Shown: positions 41,163 to 50,716 of the stretch, one piece after another
How the letters are laid out: each line of letters starts with the position of its first letter
Position numbering within the stretch: the first letter of the stretch is position 1
DNA from: Curtobacterium poinsettiae
GTDB taxonomy: Bacteria > Actinomycetota > Actinomycetes > Actinomycetales > Microbacteriaceae
Assembly: GCF_025677645.1 (NCBI RefSeq)
Contig: NZ_CP106879.1
Location: 2,976,001-3,040,000 of the forward strand
Length of the DNA: 64,000 bases
Direction of reading: 5' to 3'
Program-made: the position numbers and the translations under genes
Notes under the pieces: generated by a model
The model's database searches: none
The model's input: the letters and a program-made list of their open reading frames with translations, nothing else
What the model was told of the DNA's origin: nothing

Positions 41163-41223
41163 ACACTACCCCGCTTCGCGTTGACAAACAAACACATCCG
41201 GGGATAAAAATGCAGAAACAGAT
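41163..41223. promoter_or_regulatory. overlapping divergent promoters and candidate DeoR operators
   Basis: On the plus strand, TTGACA (41181-41186) and GATAAA (41203-41208), 16 bases apart, make the best consensus promoter in the window, for the regulator. On the minus strand, TAGTGT (41168-41163) with a TTTGTT-like -35 overlapping the same DNA would serve ptsI. Direct repeats AAACACAT (41190-41197) and AAACAGAT (41216-41223), 26 bases apart, resemble the AAACA-type sites bound by DeoR-family repressors. Confidence 0.6.
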
Positions 41224-41320
41224 GCCCGTTTGCGTCTGGCGGATCGAACACACGGCACGACATCGCGGATGCCGTGCCCGAGCATGTCCGTTCCGTTCCG
41301 ACCCGAGACGACGAGGTCCG

Positions 41321-42091
41321 ATGTACGCACCAGAACGCCACCAGCGCATCGTCGAGCAGGCGCGCGCGCAGGGCCGGGTGGACGTCAAGGACCTGGCCGA
41401 GTCGCTCGCCGTCACGCCCGAGACCATCCGCCGCGACCTGACGAGCCTCGAGCGCCGCGGTCTCGTCCGTCGTGCGCACGGCGGTGCGATCCCCGTCGAG
41501 CGCATCACCCTGCACCCCGGCGTCGGCGACCGAGGCGGCATCAACCAGACCGAGAAGATGGTCATCGCCGAGGCCGCCCTGGCGGAACTGCCCGAGAACG
41601 GCTCGATCATGATCGACGCCGGCACCTCGACCATCTGCCTGGCCGAGCTGCTGCCGACCGACCGCGGGCTGACCGTGGTCACGCACTCGCTCCCGGTCGC
41701 CACCGCCGTCGCGAACCGCCCGGGCATCGACCTGCACCTGCTCGGCGGCAACATCCGCAGCGACTCCCTGGCCGGCGTCGGCACCTGGACGCACCAGCTC
41801 ATCGGCATGGTCAGCGTCGACGTCGCCTTCATCAGCATCAACGGCATCACGCCGGAGCGCGGCCTGACGACCCACAACATGGCCGAAGCTGCCGTGAAGA
41901 GCGCGATGATCAAGTCCGCCCGACGGAGCATCCTGCTCGCCGACCACACCAAGTTCGGCCGCGAGGAGTTCGGTCGCGTCGCCCCGCTCGCCGCGATCGA
42001 CACGATCATCACCGACCCCGCCGTCAACCTCGACCTGGTCCGCGAGGTCGAGGCCGCCGGCACAGAGGTCTTCTGGCCCGGCCGACCCTGA
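41321..42091 (+). CDS. DeoR/GlpR-family transcriptional regulator
   Basis: This 256-residue repressor has an N-terminal winged HTH (VDVKDLAESLAVTPETIRRDLTSLERRGLVRRAHGGA), the DeoR fingerprint. The C-terminal sugar-phosphate sensor domain has IDAGTSTICLAELLP and DHTKFGREEF. It is divergent from ptsI and overlaps no other gene, so it probably senses a phosphorylated sugar and controls the mannitol PTS genes and itself. The ATG at 41321 follows a GAGG. Confidence 0.93.
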   Translation: MYAPERHQRIVEQARAQGRVDVKDLAESLAVTPETIRRDLTSLERRGLVRRAHGGAIPVERITLHPGVGDRGGINQTEKMVIAEAALAELPENGSIMIDAGTSTICLAELLPTDRGLTVVTHSLPVATAVANRPGIDLHLLGGNIRSDSLAGVGTWTHQLIGMVSVDVAFISINGITPERGLTTHNMAEAAVKSAMIKSARRSILLADHTKFGREEFGRVAPLAAIDTIITDPAVNLDLVREVEAAGTEVFWPGRP

Positions 42092-42123
42092 CCGTGCCCC
42101 GTTCCCGCCCACCCAGTGCTCGC

Positions 42124-42129
42124 TAGCAT
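42124..42129 (+). promoter_or_regulatory. -10 box for ptsH
   Basis: TAGCAT is followed by a leader of about 30 bases that carries AGGAG seven bases before the ATG at 42161. This is a normal leadered gene, in contrast to the leaderless pattern elsewhere in the window. Confidence 0.45.
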
Positions 42130-42160
42130 GAGCCAACCACCCATCGACAGGAGTACATCG

Positions 42161-42433
42161 ATGTCCGAAGCCACCCGCACCGTGACCGTCGCCAGCGCAT
42201 CCGGCCTGCACGCTCGCCCCGCATCCCTCTTCGTCCAGACCGTGACGGCGTCGGGGCACCAGGTCACGATCGCCAAGGGCGACAAGTCCGGGAACGCCGG
42301 CAGCATCCTCGCCTTGCTCGGGCTCGGCATCGAGAACGGCGACGAGGTCACCCTCACCGTCTCGGGCGACGACGCCGAGACCACCGCGGACAGCCTGGTC
42401 GAGTTCCTGAAGACGGACCACGACGCGGCCTGA
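42161..42433 (+). CDS. ptsH: phosphocarrier protein HPr
   Basis: This 90-residue protein relays phosphate from Enzyme I to IIA proteins. His17 in SGLHARPAS is the phosphorylation site, and NAGSILALLGLGI contains the Ser-46-like region. AGGAG upstream supports the ATG at 42161 over the ATG 33 bases earlier. It lies between the DeoR regulator and a palindromic terminator, so ptsH and ptsI are divergent-side partners. Confidence 0.95.
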   Translation: MSEATRTVTVASASGLHARPASLFVQTVTASGHQVTIAKGDKSGNAGSILALLGLGIENGDEVTLTVSGDDAETTADSLVEFLKTDHDAA

Positions 42434-42464
42434 TCGCGCAGGTCGCGTCCTGCACGCGACCACC

Positions 42465-42514
42465 AGACGGACGGGAGGCCCGTGGCTGCGCAGCCACGGG
42501 CCTCCCGTCCGTCT
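42465..42514. terminator. 50-bp perfect palindromic terminator
   Basis: 25-base arms with no spacer and no mismatch (left arm starts AGACGGACGGGAGGCCCGTG), 31 bases after ptsH. It shares its core with the hairpins at 36049 and 48467. Confidence 0.85.
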
Positions 42515-42548
42515 GTCGGGGGCGTCCAGGGCTGTCGGCACCCGCCGA

Positions 42549-42554
42549 TAAGGT
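42549..42554 (+). promoter_or_regulatory. -10 box of a probable leaderless promoter for xth
   Basis: TAAGGT, a seven-base spacer and the ATG at 42562. No ribosome binding site is present. Confidence 0.5.
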
Positions 42555-42561
42555 GTTCTGC

Positions 42562-44455
<1,894 letters not shown>

Positions 44456-44457
44456 TC

Positions 44458-45012
44458 GTGCAGCCCGTCACGCTCGAGTCCGCGCGGGTCCGGCTCGACC
44501 TGCCCACCCGCGCCGACACCGCGGCGATCACCGAGGCCTGCCAGGACCCGGAGATCGTCCGGTGGACGACGGTGCCGACGCCGTACCGCGAGCAGGACGC
44601 CCGGACCTTCGTCGACGCCCTGGTCGGACCGGGGTGGGCCTCGGACCGCGAGTACACCTGGGCGATCCGACCGGCCGGTTCGACGTGGCTCGCGGGCATC
44701 ATCAGCTACCGCACCGCCGGTCGTGACCTCGGGTTCTGGCTCGCACCGACCGCGCGCGGTGCCGGACTCATGCACGACGCCGTCCGGCTCGTCGTCGACT
44801 GGGCGTTCGAGCAGGGCGCGCCGGACGTCTACTGGGAGTGCTACCAGGGCAACACGGCCTCGGCGGCCGTCGCCCGTGGGGCCGGGTTCTCGTTCACCGG
44901 CCTCGGCGCGGCCCGGGTCCCGGGTCGCGACGGCGGCCCGACCACGGCGTGGACCGCACTGCGACGCGCCGACGGTGCTCCTGCCTCCGAGCTCCCGTGG
45001 CCCAACGCCTGA
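44458..45012 (+). CDS. GNAT-family N-acetyltransferase (RimJ/RimL type)
   Basis: This 184-residue protein shows the GNAT fold markers: a RimL-like N-terminus (VTLESARVRLDLPTRADT) and motif A as GFWLAPTARGAGLMHDA. A late ECYQGNTASAAVARGAGF segment corresponds to the N-x-x-S region. It uses acetyl-CoA; the acceptor is unknown. It starts with GTG two bases after trpS and is probably cotranscribed with it. Confidence 0.9.
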   Translation: MQPVTLESARVRLDLPTRADTAAITEACQDPEIVRWTTVPTPYREQDARTFVDALVGPGWASDREYTWAIRPAGSTWLAGIISYRTAGRDLGFWLAPTARGAGLMHDAVRLVVDWAFEQGAPDVYWECYQGNTASAAVARGAGFSFTGLGAARVPGRDGGPTTAWTALRRADGAPASELPWPNA

Positions 45013-45029
45013 ACGCGCTCACAACCGTG

Positions 45030-45061
45030 GTGACGTGTCACCCAACCACCGCCGGTAGGCT
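45030..45061 (+). promoter_or_regulatory. ribD promoter region with an inverted repeat
   Basis: TAGGCT (45056-45061) lies six bases before the GTG at 45068, suggesting a leaderless mRNA. A perfect repeat GTGAC-GT-GTCAC occupies 45030-45041, where a -35-region operator could be. There is no room for an FMN riboswitch. Confidence 0.45.
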
Positions 45062-45067
45062 CGGCCC

Positions 45068-46198
45068 GTGAGCGACACGGCACGACCCACCGAGGTCCGG
45101 GCGATGCGCCGCGGACTCGAACTCGCGGCCCTCGGACCCGTCGTCGGCGACCATGCCCGCGTCGGCGCCGTGATCCTCTCCCCCACGGGCGAGGTCCTCG
45201 CCGAGGGCTGGCACAAGGGCGCCGGCACCCCGCACGCCGAGGTCGACGCGATGGCCAAGGTCGACCCGGCACTGCTGCGCGGCGCAACGGCGGTCGTCAC
45301 CCTCGAACCCTGCAACCACGTCGGCCGCACCGGACCGTGCGCCGTGGCACTGCTCGACGCGGGGATCGCCCGGGTCGTCTACGCGATCGACGATCCCGGC
45401 GCCGACGTGCACGGCGGCGCCGATCGACTCCGTGCCGCCGGAGTCCAGGTCGTCTCCGGGGTCCTGGCCGACCAGGCCGAGGCGTTCCTCGAACGCTGGC
45501 TGCTCTCGGTCCGGCTCGGCCGACCGTGGGTCACCGTCAAGTGGGCGTCCAGCCTGGACGGGCGCGCCGCCGCCGCCGACGGCACGAGCAAGTGGATCAC
45601 CGGCGCCGCCGCACGGCAGCACGTCCACGAACAGCGCGCCGCCCACGATGCGATCCTCGTCGGCACCGGCACCGTCCTGACCGACGACCCGAGCCTGACC
45701 GCGCGCGGGGACGCCGGCGAGCTGCTCGCCGACCAGCCGCTCGCCGTGGTGCTCGGCGACCGACCGGTACCGGCCGACGCCGCCGTCCGTCGGCACCCGC
45801 GGGGGCTCGTCACCCTGCCCGGACACGACCTGGCCACCTCGCTCGGTGCGCTGCGCGGGCAGGGCGTGCACTCGGTGTTCGTCGAGGGTGGTCCCACGGT
45901 GGCGTCGGCTCTCATCGCCGCCGGACTCGTCGACGAGTACCTGGTGTACATCGCCCCGGTGCTGCTCGGCGGGCCCCGTGTCGCGCTCGACGAGCTGGGC
46001 GTGGGAAGCATCTCCGATCGTCGGCGGTTGGACGTACTATCGACCACCAGCCTCGGCCCCGACCTGCTGGTCCGAGCCCGACCGCAGCGCTCGCAGCACC
46101 ATGACCAGCGCCAGCACCAGCACGACAGCAAGCAGCAGCACGACGCGACACCCGGGCTCGGGAACGACGGGCCCACGAACGACCGGAGCACCCCATGA
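45068..46198 (+). CDS. ribD: bifunctional riboflavin deaminase/reductase RibD
   Basis: This 376-residue enzyme carries out the second and third steps of riboflavin synthesis. The N-terminal deaminase has PHAEVDAM and PCNHVGRTGPC zinc ligands. The C-terminal reductase has KWASSLDGRAA and FVEGGPTVASALI. The last roughly 38 residues form a His/Gln/Asp-rich tail (QRSQHHDQRQHQHDSKQQHD) that is not part of the usual fold and comes from CAGCAC-type repeats. It overlaps ribA by four bases. Confidence 0.92.
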   Translation: MSDTARPTEVRAMRRGLELAALGPVVGDHARVGAVILSPTGEVLAEGWHKGAGTPHAEVDAMAKVDPALLRGATAVVTLEPCNHVGRTGPCAVALLDAGIARVVYAIDDPGADVHGGADRLRAAGVQVVSGVLADQAEAFLERWLLSVRLGRPWVTVKWASSLDGRAAAADGTSKWITGAAARQHVHEQRAAHDAILVGTGTVLTDDPSLTARGDAGELLADQPLAVVLGDRPVPADAAVRRHPRGLVTLPGHDLATSLGALRGQGVHSVFVEGGPTVASALIAAGLVDEYLVYIAPVLLGGPRVALDELGVGSISDRRRLDVLSTTSLGPDLLVRARPQRSQHHDQRQHQHDSKQQHDATPGLGNDGPTNDRSTP

Positions 46199-46851
46199 CC
46201 GATGCGTTGACCTCCCCCACGCCGGGGAGCCCGGTCAAGTTCGAGGTGTCGACGAACGTGCCGACCACCCACGGCACCTTCCAGATGCGCGCCTACCGCG
46301 ACCTCGTGACGAGCTCAGAGCACGTCGCGATCATCGGCACCCTGCCCGACGGCTCGATGCCCACCGACGGCGCGCTCGTCCGGGTGCACTCCGAGTGCCT
46401 GACCGGTGAGGCCTTCGGCTCGCTGAAGTGCGAGTGCGGCCCCCAGCTCGACGCCGCGCTGGACACGATCGCGGCCGAGGGCGGCGTGGTCATCTACCTG
46501 CGCGGGCAGGAGGGCCGCGGCATCGGCCTCATCAACAAGCTCAAGGCCTACCGCCTGCAAGAGGACGGCCTCGACACCCTCGACGCCAACCTCGCGCTCG
46601 GCCTGCCCGCCGACTCCCGCGCCTACGGCGGCGCCGCGGGCATCCTCGCGGACCTCGGCATCACCCGCGTCCGGCTGCTGTCGAACAACCCGGAGAAGCG
46701 CCGCCAGCTCGAGGAGCACGGCATCACCGTCGATTCCCTCGTGCCGCTCGTCGTCGGCATCTCCGCGCAGAACGCCGGGTACCTCGACACCAAGCGCGAC
46801 CGGATGGGCCACCAGCTGCCCGAGCACCTCGAAGCGGGGGCGGGCGCCTGA
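46195..46851 (+). CDS. ribA: GTP cyclohydrolase II
   Basis: This 218-residue enzyme opens GTP to the first riboflavin intermediate. The zinc site HSECLTGEAFGSLKCECG and the catalytic region LRGQEGRGIGLINKLKAY are intact, as are RLLSNNPEK and the C-terminal HQLPEHL. It is a stand-alone RibA without a RibB domain. The ATG overlaps the ribD stop. ribB, ribE and ribH are not in the window. Confidence 0.94.
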   Translation: MTDALTSPTPGSPVKFEVSTNVPTTHGTFQMRAYRDLVTSSEHVAIIGTLPDGSMPTDGALVRVHSECLTGEAFGSLKCECGPQLDAALDTIAAEGGVVIYLRGQEGRGIGLINKLKAYRLQEDGLDTLDANLALGLPADSRAYGGAAGILADLGITRVRLLSNNPEKRRQLEEHGITVDSLVPLVVGISAQNAGYLDTKRDRMGHQLPEHLEAGAGA

Positions 46852-46896
46852 GCGCGCGCGGGCGACCGATGCCGCGGCCAGCTGACTCTGGGCTGA

Positions 46897-46926
46897 TTCG
46901 CAGGCAGACGACATCTGTCGTATGAT
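46897..46926 (+). promoter_or_regulatory. promoter and operator-like palindrome before the MHS transporter
   Basis: TATGAT (46921-46926) is a near-consensus -10, with a weak TTCGCA -35 18 bases upstream. The perfect repeat ACGACA-TC-TGTCGT (46908-46921) overlaps the spacer and -10, a typical repressor site. The leader to the ATG at 47071 is about 135 bases; nothing else is recognised in the 46852-47070 gap. Confidence 0.6.
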
Positions 46927-47070
46927 CGGGCTTCCGTCACAAGCGGTCCCCCTCAGCCGAACGCACCCGACCGGTGCCCGCGCCACCCCGCGCGAACCGA
47001 TCGGTGTCCGCCGTTTCGGATCCTCGTGCTCCCCGTCGGGAGCACGCAGCACGGAAGACCCCGCCCTGTC

Positions 47071-48450
47071 ATGACCGCCGCCCCGGCACCCGCAACCCCC
47101 ACCTCCGCTCCGGCACCCGCCGGCAACCCGCGCTCCCGCGTCGTCATCGCGAGCCTCGTCGGCACGTCGATCGAGTTCTACGACTTCTACGTCTACGCGA
47201 CCGCCGCGGTGCTCGTCTTCCCGACGCTGTTCTTCCCGAACGAGGACCCCACGGCCTCGCAGCTGTCGTCCTTCGTCACCTTCGCCCTGGCGTTCTTCGC
47301 CCGGCCGGTCGGGTCGATCATCTTCGGGCACTTCGGTGACCGGATCGGCCGCAAGACCACCCTCGTCGCGTCGCTGCTCGTGATGGGCACCGCCACGTTC
47401 TTGATCGGCTGCCTGCCCACGTTCGACACCATCGGCGTCTGGGCCCCGATCCTGCTCGCCGTGATGCGCTTCGCCCAGGGCGTCGGGCTCGGCGGCGAGT
47501 GGTCCGGTGCGGCCCTGCTCGCGACCGAGAACGCACCGAAGGGCAAGCGCGGCGTGTTCGGCTCGATGCCGCAGCTCGGTGCCCCGATCGGCTTCCTGCT
47601 CGCGAACGGCCTGTTCATCGCGATCAACGCGGCGATGCCCGCCGGCGCCGACGGCACCCCGAACGCCGACTTCCAGGCGTGGGGCTGGCGCATCCCGTTC
47701 CTGCTCTCCGCCGTGCTCGTCGTCATCGGCCTCTACGTGCGCTTCAAGCTCGTCGAGTCGCCGGTGTTCCGTGGCGTGCAGGAGTCCGGCACGGTCGCGA
47801 AGGTCCCGCTCGGCCGGGTGTTCCGTACCTCGTGGCGGGCCGTCATCGTCGGCACCTTCGGCATGGTCGCCACGTACGTGCTCTTCTACTTCATGACGAC
47901 GTTCACGCTGTCGTACGGCACCACCGGCGCCGAGGCGAGCGCACTCGTCCCGAAGGTCGGACTCGGCTACACCCGTGGCGAGTTCCTGACGCTGCTGATG
48001 ATCGGCGTCGTGTTCTTCGGCATCTTCACCCCGATCGCTGGGCTGCTCGCCGACAGGTTCGGCCGCCGCAAGACCCTCATCCCGACCACGATCGGCATCG
48101 CCCTGTTCGGCCTGACGTTCCAGTTCTGGTTCGCGGCGTCGAGTGGGCCGATCACCGTGGTGACGTTCCTCATCGTCGGGCTCTCGCTGATGGGGCTGAC
48201 CTTCGGTCCGATGGGTGCGCTGCTGCCCGAGCTGTTCCCGACGAACGTCCGGTACACCGGCTCGGCCATCGCGTACAACGTCGCGTCGATCCTCGGTGCG
48301 TCACTCGCCCCGACCATCGCGTTGGCACTCTGGAAGCCGGACGGCAACATCTTCCTGGTCGGCCTGTACCTGACGATCGCCGCGGTGGTGACGCTGGTCG
48401 CGCTGCTCTTCGTGCGCGAGACGAAGTCGAAGGACATCGCCGACGCCTGA
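47071..48450 (+). CDS. MFS transporter, metabolite:H+ symporter (MHS) family
   Basis: This 459-residue protein has about 12 membrane segments. The MHS signature is clear: SLVGTSIEFYDFYVYATAA at the start, the loop 2-3 motif GHFGDRIGRKTTL and GEWSGAALLATENAP. These symporters import small acids, shikimate, proline/betaine or sugar acids with protons; the substrate cannot be told. An Ala/Pro-rich cytoplasmic N-terminus of about 25 residues precedes helix 1. A terminator follows. Confidence 0.93.
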   Translation: MTAAPAPATPTSAPAPAGNPRSRVVIASLVGTSIEFYDFYVYATAAVLVFPTLFFPNEDPTASQLSSFVTFALAFFARPVGSIIFGHFGDRIGRKTTLVASLLVMGTATFLIGCLPTFDTIGVWAPILLAVMRFAQGVGLGGEWSGAALLATENAPKGKRGVFGSMPQLGAPIGFLLANGLFIAINAAMPAGADGTPNADFQAWGWRIPFLLSAVLVVIGLYVRFKLVESPVFRGVQESGTVAKVPLGRVFRTSWRAVIVGTFGMVATYVLFYFMTTFTLSYGTTGAEASALVPKVGLGYTRGEFLTLLMIGVVFFGIFTPIAGLLADRFGRRKTLIPTTIGIALFGLTFQFWFAASSGPITVVTFLIVGLSLMGLTFGPMGALLPELFPTNVRYTGSAIAYNVASILGASLAPTIALALWKPDGNIFLVGLYLTIAAVVTLVALLFVRETKSKDIADA

Positions 48451-48466
48451 TCGGCAACCACCCGCG

Positions 48467-48508
48467 GGACGGGAGGCCCGGTGCCAGCTGGCACCGGGGC
48501 TTCCGTCC
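48467..48508 (+). terminator. near-perfect palindromic terminator after the MHS transporter
   Basis: 21-base arms with two mismatches (left arm GGACGGGAGGCCCGGTGCC), 17 bases past the stop. It shares the core of the hairpins at 36049 and 42465. Confidence 0.8.
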
Positions 48509-48544
48509 GTCATGGCGGTGACCCCACTGCCCGGTGCGAGACGC

Positions 48545-48590
48545 CGTCAACGCAGGTTGACGGATGTCGGTGCGTCAATGTAGGTTGACG
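48545..48590 (+). promoter_or_regulatory. twin palindromic operator over the promoter of the small HTH gene
   Basis: Two copies of CGTCAA-N6-TTGACG occur at 48545-48562 (spacer CGCAGG) and 48573-48590 (spacer TGTAGG), 28 bases centre to centre. TTGACG of the first copy can act as -35, with TAGGTT (48581-48586) as -10, so the start site falls at or next to the ATG. Binding would block RNA polymerase and translation start together. Confidence 0.65.
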
Positions 48591-48593
48591 GGC

Positions 48594-48809
48594 ATGGACC
48601 GACCGACCATCACGAGCCTCGCGGCCGGAGCATCGGGGGACGACCCGTTCTCCGCCCTCGCCAACGTGCGGGAACTGCGCCGTGAGCTCGACCGGACCGA
48701 AGAGCTCGCCGCGCGACGTGCCCGCTCCGCCGGCGCCTCGTGGCAGGAGATCGCGACCCTGCTCGGTGTCAGCCGACAGGCAGTGCACAAGAAGTACGGC
48801 AGAAACTAG
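48594..48809 (+). CDS. small helix-turn-helix DNA-binding protein
   Basis: This 71-residue protein has a coiled-coil-like N-terminal helix (NVRELRRELDRTEELAARR) and then an HTH, SWQEIATLLGVSRQAVHKKY. There is no effector domain, so it probably dimerises through the helix. The ATG lies three bases after a palindrome repeated twice upstream, which suggests autoregulation. The ABC exporter gene begins seven bases after its stop and is probably in the same operon. Confidence 0.85.
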   Translation: MDRPTITSLAAGASGDDPFSALANVRELRRELDRTEELAARRARSAGASWQEIATLLGVSRQAVHKKYGRN

Positions 48810-48816
48810 GAACACG

Positions 48817-50670
48817 ATGAGCTTCCCCTTCGCACGCCCGAAGACCTCCGACGGCCCCCGCGCCACGTTCGGTCGCCTGCTGTCCTACCTGTTCGAGAAC
48901 AAGCCCGCGATGGTCGTGATCATCGTGCTGAGCGTCCTCGGTGCGGGGGCCTCGCTGGCGCAGCCGCTCCTGGTCAACCAGGTCATCACCGCGGTGCAGC
49001 AGGGCAACACCCTCAGCACGCTCGTGTGGCTGCTGGTCGGGCTCGTCATCGTCGCGGGGGTGCTGAACGGTGTGCAGCACTTCCTGCTGCAGCGCGCGGG
49101 CGAGGGCGTCGTGCTCTCCACCCGCCGCAAGCTCATCGCCCGCATCCTCAACCTGCCGATCTCGGAGTTCGACACCCGCCGGACCGGTGACCTGGTGTCC
49201 CGCGTCGGCAGCGACACCACGCTCCTGCGTGCCGTCCTGACCCAGGGACTGATCGAGTCGATCGGCGGCGCCCTCACGTTCATCGGCGCCATCGTCGCGA
49301 TGGCGGTCATCGACCCGCTACTGCTCGGCATCGTGATCGTGATCGTCCTGATCGCCATCGTCGTCGTCGGCGGACTGAGCCGTCGCATCCGGGTCGCCTC
49401 GAAGCGTGCGCAGGAGAAGGTCGGCGACCTCACCGCCGCGGTCGAACGCGGGATCGGCGCGGTCCGCACGATCCGTGCGGCCGGCGCCACCGAACGCGAG
49501 GTGCGCGAGGTCGACGGCCACGCGACCGAGGCCTACAAGCGGGGCCTCGACATCGCCAAGATGTCCGCCTTCGTCGTCCCCGTCGCGAGCATCGTCATGC
49601 AGGTCGCGTTCATCGCCGTCCTGGGCGTCGGCGGGGCACAGGTCGCGGCCGGCACCATCACCATCGCGACGCTCATCACGTTCATCCTGTTGCTCTTCAT
49701 GATGATCATGCCGCTCGGCCAGGCGATGGGCGCCGCCGTCGCCGTCGCCCAGGCGCTCGGCGCGCTCGGCCGGATCGAGGAGATCCTGCACCTGCCGACC
49801 GAGTCGCAGGACGACGAGTCGGTCCGGCCCGCCACGGCGGTCGCCACCGACGACGCCATCGCGTTCGAGCACGTGTCGTTCCGGTACCGCGCCCAGGCGG
49901 ACGCCTCGGGTGCCGACGGCGCGGTCGCGTCCGACCCCGCGGACCGTCCAGGAGGCCCGGATCACGTCGACGACGAGCGCTCGGCTGACGACGTGGTGCT
50001 CCACGACGTGTCGTTCCGGGTGCCCCGCGGCTCGCGTGTGGCACTCGTCGGCCCGTCCGGTGCCGGCAAGTCGACGACGCTCGCGCTGATCGAGCGGTTC
50101 TACGACCCCACCGACGGCGTGATCCGCCTGGGCGGCATCGACGTCCGTGGCATGGACCGCGACGAGCTGCGTGCCCAGATCGGCTACGTCGAGCAGGACG
50201 CGCCCGTCCTCGCCGGCACGATCCGCGCCAATCTGCTGCTCGGGTCGCCGGACGCCACCGAGGACGACTGCGTCCGGGTGCTCGAGGCGGTCAACCTCGG
50301 CGAGGTCCTGCACCGCGATCCCCGTGGTCTCGACGCACAGGTCGGTGAGGACGGCGTGATGCTCTCCGGTGGCGAACGGCAGCGCCTGGCCATCGCCCGC
50401 GCGCTGCTCGCCGCTCCCCCGATCCTGCTGCTCGACGAGTCGACGTCGTCACTCGACGGGGTCAACGAGCAGAAGATGCGGCTCGCGATCGACGCCGTCG
50501 CCGAGGACCGCACCCTGCTCGTGATCGCGCACCGGTTGTCGACGGTGGTCGACTCCGACGTGATCGTCGTCCTCGAGCACGGCCGGGTGGTCGGCAGCGG
50601 CACGCACTCCGAGCTCGTGGAGTCGACGCCGCTCTACCGCGACCTGGCGAAGCACCAGCTGCTCGTGTGA
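48817..50670 (+). CDS. ABC exporter, fused permease and ATPase
   Basis: This 617-residue half-transporter has six membrane helices (about 25-340) with the ABC_membrane motif FDTRRTGDLVSRVGSDT. The ATPase has Walker A GPSGAGKST, signature LSGGERQR, Walker B ILLLDESTSS and the His switch IAHRLST. An acidic insert of about 40 residues (DASGADGAVASDPADRPG) splits the start of the nucleotide domain. It works as a homodimer exporting a lipid, drug or peptide, substrate unknown. It lies downstream of, and is probably controlled by, the small HTH protein. Confidence 0.93.
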   Translation: MSFPFARPKTSDGPRATFGRLLSYLFENKPAMVVIIVLSVLGAGASLAQPLLVNQVITAVQQGNTLSTLVWLLVGLVIVAGVLNGVQHFLLQRAGEGVVLSTRRKLIARILNLPISEFDTRRTGDLVSRVGSDTTLLRAVLTQGLIESIGGALTFIGAIVAMAVIDPLLLGIVIVIVLIAIVVVGGLSRRIRVASKRAQEKVGDLTAAVERGIGAVRTIRAAGATEREVREVDGHATEAYKRGLDIAKMSAFVVPVASIVMQVAFIAVLGVGGAQVAAGTITIATLITFILLLFMMIMPLGQAMGAAVAVAQALGALGRIEEILHLPTESQDDESVRPATAVATDDAIAFEHVSFRYRAQADASGADGAVASDPADRPGGPDHVDDERSADDVVLHDVSFRVPRGSRVALVGPSGAGKSTTLALIERFYDPTDGVIRLGGIDVRGMDRDELRAQIGYVEQDAPVLAGTIRANLLLGSPDATEDDCVRVLEAVNLGEVLHRDPRGLDAQVGEDGVMLSGGERQRLAIARALLAAPPILLLDESTSSLDGVNEQKMRLAIDAVAEDRTLLVIAHRLSTVVDSDVIVVLEHGRVVGSGTHSELVESTPLYRDLAKHQLLV

Positions 50671-50672
50671 GT

Positions 50673-50707
50673 GACGGTACGGCCGCGTGCACCGCGGCCG
50701 TACCGTC
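50673..50707. terminator. bidirectional terminator
   Basis: The perfect 15-base stem GACGGTACGGCCGCG pairs with its complement across a five-base loop, between convergent genes. Confidence 0.85.
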
Positions 50708-50716
50708 GATCCAGGC

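Noticed and set aside
45013..45067. FMN riboswitch upstream of ribD
   Set aside because: Only 55 bases separate the genes; no conserved RFN-element segments are seen.
49885..50000. The acidic insert in the ABC exporter considered as a gene break
   Set aside because: The frame is continuous and Walker motifs follow normally; it is an in-frame linker expansion.
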